From assembly GCA_018398805.1 (NCBI GenBank), contig JAGFBZ010002996.1, forward strand, positions 49,993 to 113,992: a stretch of DNA of 64,000 nucleotides, given 5' to 3'. The translations under genes were made by a program, and so were the position numbers. This document shows, in pieces, positions 55,186 through 64,000 of the stretch. Under the pieces are notes generated by a model. It searched no databases, had not been told where the DNA came from, and saw only the letters and a list, made by a program, of their open reading frames with translations. Positions within the stretch are counted from its first letter, which is position 1; each line of letters starts with the position of its first letter. The DNA is from Hirundichthys speculiger. Taxonomy: Eukaryota > Chordata > Actinopteri > Beloniformes > Exocoetidae.

Positions 55186-58100
55186 TTAAGGCTGACTGAG
55201 CATCCTCAGTGTGTAAGGCTCTTTGAGCATGCTCAGTCTGTAAGGCATACTGAGCATGCTCAGTCTGTAAGGCATACTGAGCATGCTCAGTAAGTAAGGC
55301 TGACTGAGCATGCTCAGTGTGTAAGGCTGTCTGAGCATGCTCAGTCTGTAAGGCTATCTGAGCATGCTCAGTCTGTAAAGCTACCTGAGCATGCTCAGTC
55401 TGTAAGGCTGACTGAGGATGCTCAGTCTGTAAGGCTAACTGAGCATGCTCAGTCTGAGCAGGCTTAGTTGTCTGAGCATGCTCAGTCTGTAAGGCTAACT
55501 GAGCATGCTCAGTCTGAGCATGCTTCACTGAGCATGCTCAGTCTGTAAGGCTGTCTGAGCATGCTCAGTCTGTAAGGCTGACTGAGCATGCTCAGTGTGA
55601 AAGGCTGTCTGAGCATGCTCAGTGTGTAAGGCTGTCTGAGCATGCTCAGTGTGTAAGGCTCACTGAGCATGCTCAGTGTGTAAGGCTGACTGAGCATGCT
55701 CAGTGTGTAAGGCTGTCTGAGCATGCTCAGTGTGTAAGGCTAACTGAGCATGCTCAGTCTGTAAGGCTAACTGAGCATGCTCAGTCTGTAAGGCTGTCTG
55801 AGCATGCTCAGTGTGTAAGGCTGTCTGAGCATGCTCAGTGTGTAAGGCTGTCTGAGCATGCTCAGTGTGTAAGGCTGTCTGAGCATGCTCAGTGTGTAAG
55901 GCTGTCTGAGCATGCTCAGTGTGTAAGGCTGTCTGAGCATGCTCAGTGTGTAAGGCTGTCTGAGCATGCTCAGTGTGTAAGGCTGTCTGAGCATGCTCAG
56001 TCTGTAAGGCTGTCTGAGCATGCTCAGTGTGTAAGGCTGTCTGAGCATGCTCAGTGTGAGCATGCTTAATTGTCTGAGCATGCTCAGTCTGTAAGGCTGT
56101 CTGAGCATGCTCAGTCTGTAAGGCTGACTGAGCATGCTCAGTGTGTAAGGCTGTCTGAGCATGCTCAGTGTGTAAGGCTGTCTGAGCATGCTCAGTGTGT
56201 AAGGCTGTCTGAGCATGCTCAGTGTGTAAGGCTCACTGAGCATGCTCAGTGTGTAAGGCTGACTGAGCATGCTCAGTGTGTAAGGCTCTGTCTGAGCATG
56301 CTCAGTGTGTAAGGCTGACTGAGCATGCTCAGTCTGTAAGGCTACTGAGCATGCTCAGTAAGTAAGGCTGACTGAGCATGCTCAGTGTGTAAGGCTGTCT
56401 GAGCATGCTCAGTGTGTAAGGCTGTCTGAGCATGCTCAGTCTGTAAGGCTGTCTGAGCATGCTCAGTCTGTAAGGCTGACTGAGCATGCTCATTATGCAA
56501 GGCTAACTGAGCATGCTCAGTCTGTAGCAGGCTGTTGTCTGAGCATGCTCAGTCTGTAAGGCTAACTGAGCATGCTCAGTGTCTGTAAGGCTGTCTGAGC
56601 ATGCTCAGTCTGTCTGTCTGAGCATGCTCAGTCTGTAAGGCTGACTGAGCATGCTCAGTCTGTAAGGCTGTCTGAGCATGCTCTCAGTGTGTAAGGCTGT
56701 CTGAGCATGCTCAGTGTGTAAAGGCTACTGAGCATGCTCAGTGGTGTAAGGCTGTCTGAGCATGCTCAGTCTGTAAGGCTGTCTGAGCATGCTCAGTGTG
56801 TAAGGCTGTCTGAGCATGCTCAGTCTGTAAGGCTAACTGAGCATGCTCAGTCTGTAAGGCTGTCTGAGCATGCTCAGTGGTAAGGCTGTCTGAGCATGCT
56901 CAGTGTGTAAGGCTGTCTGAGCATGCTCAGTGTGTAAGGCTGTCTGAGCATGCTCAGTGTGTAAGGCTGTCTGAGCATGCTCAGTCTGTAAGGCTGTCTG
57001 AGCATGCTCAGTGTGTAAGGCTGTCTGAGCATGCTCAGTGTGTAAGGCTGTCTGAGCATGCTCAGTCTCTGTAAGGCTGTCTGAGCATGCTCAGTGTGTA
57101 AGGCTGTCTGAGCATGCTCAGTGTACAAGGCTGTCTGAGCATGCTCAGTGTACAAGGCTGTCTGAGCATGCTCAGTGTGTAAGTCTGTCTGAGCATGCTC
57201 AGTCTGTAAGGCTAACTGAGCATGCTCAGTGTACAAGGCTGTCTGAGCATGCTCAGTGTGTAAGGCTGTCTGAGCATGCTCAGTGTGTAAGGCTGTCTGA
57301 GCATGCTCAGTGTGTAAGGCTGTCTGAGCATGCTCAGTGTGTAAGGCTGTCTGAGCATGCTCAGTGTGTAAGGCTGTCTGAGCATGCTCAGTGTGTAAAG
57401 GCTGTCTGAGCATGCTCAGTGTGTAAGGCTGTCTGAGCATGCTCAGTGTGTAAGGCTGTCTGAGCATGCTCAGTGGTGTAAGGCTGTCTGAGCATGCTCA
57501 GTGTGTAAGGCTAACTGAGCATGCTCAGTGTAAGGCTGTCTGAGCATGCTCAGTCTGTAAGGCTGTCTGAGCATGCTCAGTGTGTAAGGCTGTCTGAGCA
57601 TGCTCAGTGTGTAAGGCTGTCTGAGCATGCTCAGTCTGTAAGGCTGTCTGAGCATGCTCAGTGTGTAAGGCTAACTGAGCATGCTCAGTCTGTAAGGCTG
57701 TCTGAGCATGCTCAGTGTGTAAGGCTGTCTGAGCATGCTCAGTGTGTAAGGCTGTCTGAGCATGCTCAGTGTGTAAGGCTGTCTGAGCATGCTCAGTGTG
57801 TAAGGCTAACTGAGCATGCTCAGTCTGTAAGGCTGTCTGAGCATGCTCAGTGTGTAAGGCTGTCTGAGCATGCTCAGTGTGTAAGGCTGTCTGAGCATGC
57901 TCAGTGTGTAAGGCTGTCTGAGCATGCTCAGTGTGTAAAGGCTGTCTGAGCATGCTCAGTGTGTAAGGCTGACTGAGCATGCTCAGTGTGTAAGGCTGTC
58001 TGAGCATGCTCAGTGTGTAAGGCTGTCCTGAGCATGCTCAGTGTGTAAGGCTGAGCATGCTCAGTGTGTAAGGCTGTCTGAGCATGCTCAGTGTGTAAGG

Positions 58101-61100
58101 CTGTCTGAGCATGCTCAGTGTGTAAGGCTGTCTGAGCATGCTCAGTGTAAGGCTGTCTGAGCATGCTCAGTGTGTAAGGCTGTCTGAGCATGCTCAGTGT
58201 GTAAGGCTGTCTGAGCATGCTCAGTCTGTAAGGCTAAACTGAGCATGCTCAGTGTGTAAGGCTGTCTGAGCATGCTCAGTCTGTAAGGCTGAACTGAGCA
58301 TGCTCAGTGTGTAAGGCTGTCTGAGCATGCTCAGTCTGTAAGGCTGTCTGAGCATGCTCAGTCTGTAAGGCTGTCTGAGCATGCTCAGTGTGTAAGGCTG
58401 TCTGAGCATGCTCAGTGTGAAGGGCTGTCTGAGCATGCTCAGTCTGTAAGGCTGTTCTGAGCATGCTCAGTGTGTAAGGCTAACTGAGCATGCTCAGTGT
58501 GTAAGGCTGTCTGAGCATGCTCAGTGTGTAAGGCTGTCTGAGCATGCTCAGTGTGTGTAAGGCTGTCTGAGCATGCTCAGTGTGTAACTGGCTGAACTGA
58601 GCATGCTCAGTGTGTAAGGCTGTCTGAGCATGCTCAGTGTGGCTGTAAGGCTGTCTGAGCATGCTCAGTGTGTAAGGCTGTCTGAGCATGCTCAGTGTGT
58701 AAGGCTGTCTGAGCATGCTCAGTGTAAGGCTGTCTGAGCATGCTCAGTGTAAGGCTGTCTGAGCATGCTCAGTGTGTAAGGCTAAATGAGCATGCTCAGT
58801 CTGTAAGGCTGTCTGAGCATGCTCAGTCTGTAAGGCTGTCTGAGCATGCTCAGTGTGTAAGGCTGTCTGAGCATGCTCAGTGTGTAAGGCTGTCTGAGCA
58901 TGCTCAGTGTGTAAGGCTGTCTGAGCATGCTCAGTGGTGTAAGGCTGTCTGAGCATGCTCAGTGTGTAAGGCTGTCTGAGCATGCTCAGTGTGTAAGGCT
59001 GTCTGAGCATGCTCAGTGTGTAAGGCTGTCTGAGCATGCTCAGTCTGTAAGGCTGTCTGTCTGAGCATGCTCAGTGTGTAAGGCTGTCTGAGCATGCTCA
59101 GTGTGTAAGGCTGTCTGAGCATGCTCAGTCTGTAAGGCTAACTGAGCATGCTCAGTGTGTAAGGCTGTCTGAGCATGCTCAGTCTGTAAGGCTAACTGAG
59201 CATGCTCAGTCTGTAAGGCTGTCTGAGCATGCTCAGTGTGTAAGGCTGTCTGAGCATGCTCAGTGTGTAAGGCTGTCTGAGCATGCTCAGTGTGTAAGGC
59301 TGTCTGAGCATGCTCAGTGTGTAAGGCTGTCTGAGCATGCTCAGTGTGTAAGGCTGTCTGAGCATGCTCAGTGTGTAAGGCTGTCTGAGCATGCTCAGTG
59401 TGTAAGGCTGTCTGAGCATGCTCAGTGTGTAAGGCTGAGGCATGCTCAGTGTGTAAGGCTGTCTGAGCATGCTCAGTCTGTAAGGCTAACTGAGCATGCT
59501 CAGTGTGTAAGGCTGTCTGAGCATGCTCAGTGTGTAAGGCTGTCTGAGCATGCTCAGTGTGTAAGGCTGTCTGAGCATGCTCAGTGTGTAAGGCTGTCTG
59601 AGCATGCTCAGTGTGTAAGGCTGTCTGAGCATGCTCAGTGTGTAAGGCTGTCTGAGCATGCTCAGTCTGTAAGGCTGTCTGAGCATGCTCAGTGTGTAAG
59701 GCTGTCTGAGCATGCTCAGTGTGTAAGGCTGTCTGAGCATGCTCAGTGTGTAAGGCTGTCTGAGCATGCTCAGTCTGTAAGGCTGTCTGAGCATGCTCAG
59801 TGTGTAAGGCTGTCTGAGCATGCTCAGTGTGTAAGGCTGTCTGAGGCATGCTCAGTCTGTAAGGCTGTCTGAGCATGCTCAGTCTGTAAGGCTAACTGAG
59901 CATGCTCAGTGTTGTAAGGCTGACTGAGCATGCTCAGTCTGTAAGGCTGTCTGAGCATGCTCAGTCTGTAAGGCTGTCTGAGCATGCTCAGTGTGTAAGG
60001 CTGTCTGAGCATGCTCAGTCTGTAAGGCTGTCTGAGCATGCTCAGTGTGTAAGGCTGTCTGAGCATGCTCAGTGTGTAAAGCTGTCTGAGCATGCTCAGT
60101 GTGTAAGGCTGTCTGAGCATGCTCAGTCTGTAAGGCTGTCTGAGCATGCTCAGTGTAAGGCTGTCTGAGCATGCTCAGTGGTGTAAGGCTGTCTGAGCAT
60201 GCTCAGTCTGTAAGGCTGTCTGAGGCATGCTCAGTCTGTAAGGCTAACTGAGCATGCTCAGTGTGTAAGGCTGTCTGAGCATGCTCAGTTGTGTAAGGCT
60301 GTCTGAGCATGCTCAGTCTGTAAGGCTGTAACTGAGCATGCTCAGTGTGTAAGGCTGTCTGAGCATGCTCAGTGTGTAAGGCTGTCTGAGCATGCTCAGT
60401 GTGTGTAAGGCTGTCTGAGCATGCTCAGTCTGTAAGGCTGTCTGAGCATGCTCAGTCTGTAAGGCTAACTGAGCATGCTCAGTCTGTAAGGCTGTCTGAG
60501 CATGCTCAGTGTGTAAGGCTGTCTGAGCATGCTCAGTGTGTAAGGCTGTCTGAGCATGCTCAGTGTGTAAGGCTGTCTGAGGCATGCTCAGTGTAAGGCT
60601 GTCTGAGCATGCTCAGTGTGTAAGGCTGTCTGAGCATGCTCAGTGTGTAAGGGCTGTCTGAGCATGCTCAGTGTGTAAGGCTGTCTGAGCATGCTCAGTG
60701 TGTAAGGCTGTCTGAGCATGCTCAGTGTGTAAGGCTGTCTGAGCATGCTCAGTGTGTAAGGCTGTCTGAGCATGCTCAGTCTGTAAGGCTAACTGAGCAT
60801 GCTCAGTGTGTAAGGCTGTCTGAGCATGCTCAGTGTGTAAGGCTGTCTGAGCATGCTCAGTGTGTAAGGCTGTCTGAGCATGCTCAGTGTGTAAGGCTGT
60901 CTGAGCATGCTCAGTGTGTAAGGCTGTCTGAGCATGCTCAGTGTGTAAGGCTGTCTGAGCATGCTCAGTCTGTAAGGCTGTCTGAGCATGCTCAGTGTGT
61001 AAGGCTGTCTGAGCATGCTCAGTGTGTGTAAGGCTGTCTGAGCATGCTCAGTGTGTAAGGCTGTCTGAGCATGCTCAGTGTGTAAGGCTGTCTGAGCATG

Positions 61101-64000
61101 CTCAGTCTGTAAGGCTAACTGAGCATGCTCAGTGTGTAAGGCTGTCTGAGCATGCTCAGTCTGTAAGGCTGTCTGAGCATGCTCAGTGTGTAAGGCTGTC
61201 TGAGCATGCTCAGTCTGTAAGGCTGACTGAGCATGCTCAGTGTGTAAGGCTGTCTGAGCATGCTCAGTGTGTAAGGCTGTCTGAGCATGCTCAGTGTGTA
61301 AGGCTGACTGAGCATGCTCAGTGTGTAAGGCTGTCTGAGCATGCTCAGTGTGTAAGGCTGTCTGAGCATGCTCAGTGTGTAAGGCTGTCTGAGCATGCTC
61401 AGTCTGTAAGGCTGTCTGAGCATGCTCAGTCTGTGAGGCTAACTGAGCATGCTCAGTGTGTAAGGCTGTCTGAGCATGCTCAGTGTGTAAGGCTGTCTGA
61501 GCATGCTCAGTGTTGTAAGGCTGTCTGAGCATGCTCAGTGTGTAAGGCTAACTGAGCATGCTCAGTGTGTAAGGCTGTCTGAGCATGCTCAGTGTGTAAG
61601 GCTGTCCTGAGCATGCTCAGTGTGTAAGGCTGTCTGTCTGAGCATGCTCAGTGTGTAAGGCTGTCTGAGCATGCTCAGTGTGTAAGGCTGTCTGAGCATG
61701 CTCAGTCTGTAAGGCTGTCTGAGCATGCTCAGTGTGTAAGGCTGTCTGAGCATGCTCAGTGTGTAAGGCTGTCTGAGCATGCTCAGTCTGTAAGGCTAAC
61801 TGAGCATGCTCAGTGTGTAAGGCTGTCTGAGCATGCTCAGTCTGTAAGGCTGTCTGAGCATGCTCAGTGTGTAAGGCTGTGAGCATGCTCAGTGTGTAAG
61901 GCTGTCTGAGCATGCTCAGTGTGTAAGGCTAACTGAGCATGCTCAGTGTGTAAGGCTGTCTGAGCATGCTCAGTGTGTAAGGCTGTCTGAGCATGCTCAG
62001 TGTGTAAGGCTGTCTGAGCATGCTCAGTGTGTAAGGCTGTCTGAGCATGCTCAGTGTGTAAGGCTGTCTGAGCATGCTCAGTCAGTCTGTAAGGCTGTCT
62101 GAGCATGCTCAGTGTGTAAGGCTGTCTGAGCATGCTCAGTGTGCAAGGCTGTCTGAGCATGCTCAGTCTGTAAGGCTAACTGAGCATGCTCAGTCTGTAA
62201 GGCTAACTGAGCATGCTCAGTGTGTAAGGCTGTCTGAGCATGCTCAGTGTGTAAGGCTGTCTGAGCATGCTCAGTCTGAAGGGCTGACTGAGCATGCTCA
62301 GTCTGTAAGGCTGTCTGAGCATGCTCAGTGTGTAAGGCTGTCTGAGCATGCTCAGTGTGTCAAGGCTGTCTGAGCATGCTCAGTCTGTAAGGCTAACTGA
62401 GCATGCTCAGTCTGTAAGGCTAACTGAGCATGCTCAGTGTGTAAGGCTGACTGAGCATGCTCAGTGTGTAAGGCTGTCTGAGCATGCTCAGTGTGTAAGG
62501 CTGTCTGAGCATGCTCAGTGTAAGGCTGTCTGAGCATGCTCAGTGTGTAAGGCTGTCTGAGCATGCTCAGTGTGTAAGGCTGTCTGAGCATGCTCAGTGT
62601 GTAAGGCTGTCTGAGCATGCTCAGTGTGTAAGGCTGTCTGAGCATGCTCAGTGTGTAAGGCTGTCTGAGCATGCTCAGTGTGTAAGGCTGTCTGAGCATG
62701 CTCAGTCTGTAAGGCTAACTGAGCATGCTCAGTGTGTAAGGCTGTCTGAGCATGCTCAGTCTGTAAGGCTAACTGAGCATGCTCAGTGTGTAAGGCTGTC
62801 TGAGCATGCTCAGTCTGTAAGGCTGTCTGAGCATGCTCAGTGTGTAAGGCTGTCTGAGCATGCTCAGTGTGTAAGGCTGTCTGAGCATGCTCAGTGTGTA
62901 AGGCTGATGAGCATGCTCAGTCTGTAAGGCTGTCTGAGCATGCTCAGTGTGTAAGGCTGTCTGAGCATGCTCAGTGTGTAAGGCTGTCTGAGCATGCTCA
63001 GTCTGTAAGGCTGTCTGAGCATGCTCAGTCTGTAAGGCTAACTGAGGCATGCTCAGTGTAAGGCTGTCTGAGCATGCTCAGTGTGTAAGGCTGTCTGAGC
63101 ATGCTCAGTGTGGTAAGGCTGTCTGAGCATGCTCAGTGTGTAAGGCTGTCTGAGCATGCTCAGTGTGTAAGGCTGTCTGAGCATGCTCAGTGTGTAAGGC
63201 TGTCTGAGCATGCTCAGTGTGTAAGGCTGTCTGAGCATGCTCAGTGGGTAAGGCTGTCTGAGCATGCTCAGTGTGTAAGGCTGTCTGAGCATGCTCAGTG
63301 TGTAAGGCTGTCTGAGCATGCTCAGTGTGTAAGGCTGTCTGAGCATGCTCAGTGTGTAAGGCTGTCTGAGCATGCTCAGTCTGTAAGGCTGTCTGAGCAT
63401 GCTCAGTCTGTAAGGCTGTCTGAGGCATGCTCAGTGTGTAAGGCTGTCTGAGCATGCTCAGCTGTAGGCTGACTGAGCATGCTCATGTGTAAGGCTGTCT
63501 GAGCATGCTCAGTGTGTAAGGCTGTCTGAGCATGCTCAGTGTGTTAAGGCTGACTGAGCATGCTCAGTGTGTAAGGCTGTCTGAGCATGCTCAGTGTTGT
63601 AAGGCTGTCTGAGCATGCTCAGTCTGTAAGGCTGAACTGAGCATGCTCAGTGTGTAAGGCTAACTGAGCATGCTCAGTGTTGTAAGGCTGTCTGAGCATG
63701 CTCAGTGTGTAAGGCTGTCTGAGCATGCTCAGTGTGTAAGGCTGTCTGAGCATGCTCAGTGTAAGGCTGTCTGAGCATGCTCAGTGTGTAAGGCTGTCTG
63801 AGCATGCTCAGTGTCTGTAAGGCTGTCTGAGCATGCTCAGTGTGTAAGGCTGTCTGAGCATGCTCAGTGTGTAAGGCTGTCTGAGCATGCTCAGTGTAAG
63901 GCTGCTGAGCATGCTCAGTGTGCAAGGCTGTCTGAGCATGCTCAGTGTGTAGGGCTGTCTGAGCATGCTCAATCTGTGAGGTTAACTGAGCATGCTCAGT
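55186..64000. repeat. 27-bp palindromic satellite-like array (>8.8 kb, runs off the window)
   Basis: An uninterrupted tandem array of about 325 units. Each unit contains the 14-bp perfect palindrome CTGAGCATGCTCAG, often 16 bp as ACTGAGCATGCTCAGT, plus a spacer of the type t(g/c)tgtaaggctgt. Spacers vary (gtgt or ctgt; gtct, aact or gact), with scattered one- to four-base length changes, while the palindrome core is nearly constant. The inner decamer GAGCATGCTC fits the p53-family half-site consensus RRRCWWGYYY on both strands and contains an SphI site GCATGC. Since 27 is a multiple of three, all frames show long open 9-residue repeats (for example SEHAQCVRL), with EHAQ on both strands because of the palindrome. 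These are not proteins. The left end is next to LINE ORF1; the right end is not in the window. Confidence 0.97.

Noticed and set aside
55043..63925. Long open frames of 60-280 codons with 9-residue repeats on both strands (EHAQ, RQPYTLSML)
   Set aside because: They follow automatically from a 27-bp tandem unit without stops; the same peptide on both strands reflects the palindrome. There is no start context, splice signal or non-repeat domain.
55186..64000. CRISPR-like array of palindromic repeats
   Set aside because: Spacers are themselves near-identical tandem sequence, not unique, and the genome is vertebrate.

Overview
This window looks like teleost fish (or fish-like vertebrate) nuclear DNA. 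The evidence is a split gene with GT-AG introns (asrgl1), a CpG-rich first exon of a synaptic gene (rims1-like), and dense fish-type non-autonomous DNA transposons (hAT, piggyBac, pogo/Tigger and Tc1 types). There is also L1/Tx1-type and RTE-type LINE debris, a tRNA-derived SINE, microsatellites and several kilobase-scale minisatellites. Real coding sequence is under 2 percent of the window.

Layout. 1-31,943 holds no convincing exon and is best read as the large first intron (or downstream flank) of a minus-strand rims1-like gene. It contains a 23-bp minisatellite (6.46-8.64 kb), a 31-bp minisatellite (20.2-21.6 kb) and at least ten DNA-transposon copies, several with recognisable target-site duplications. 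31,944-32,104 (minus) is the first coding exon of RIM, preceded by a CpG-rich, CCG- and GGA-repeat-bearing 5' region to about 32.9 kb. 33-38.9 kb holds AT-rich degenerate repeats, a roughly 925-bp interstitial telomere-like tract and hairpins. 40,089-46,476 (plus) is asrgl1, an isoaspartyl peptidase/L-asparaginase, in six coding exons. Its introns carry a 77-bp minisatellite, a piggyBac-like MITE and a Tc1-like MITE. 46.6-52.6 kb holds repeats and AT-rich DNA. 52.6-55.17 kb is a minus-strand L1/Tx1-like LINE with ORF1, endonuclease and the start of RT, truncated at its 3' side. 55,186-64,000 is an uninterrupted tandem array of a 27-bp unit built on a perfect palindrome; it runs off the window edge and starts 14 bp upstream of the LINE ORF1 start codon.

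The two most notable points are these. (1) The 27-bp array, about 325 units here, carries in nearly every unit a perfect p53-family half-site inside a 14-16 bp palindrome, and it sits exactly where a LINE 5'UTR would be. (2) The asrgl1 exons are well conserved in protein sequence and splice sites but need several single-base indels to read through. Either this is a very young pseudogene or the assembly has uncorrected homopolymer errors; similar one-base doublings scattered in the 27-bp array favour the second.
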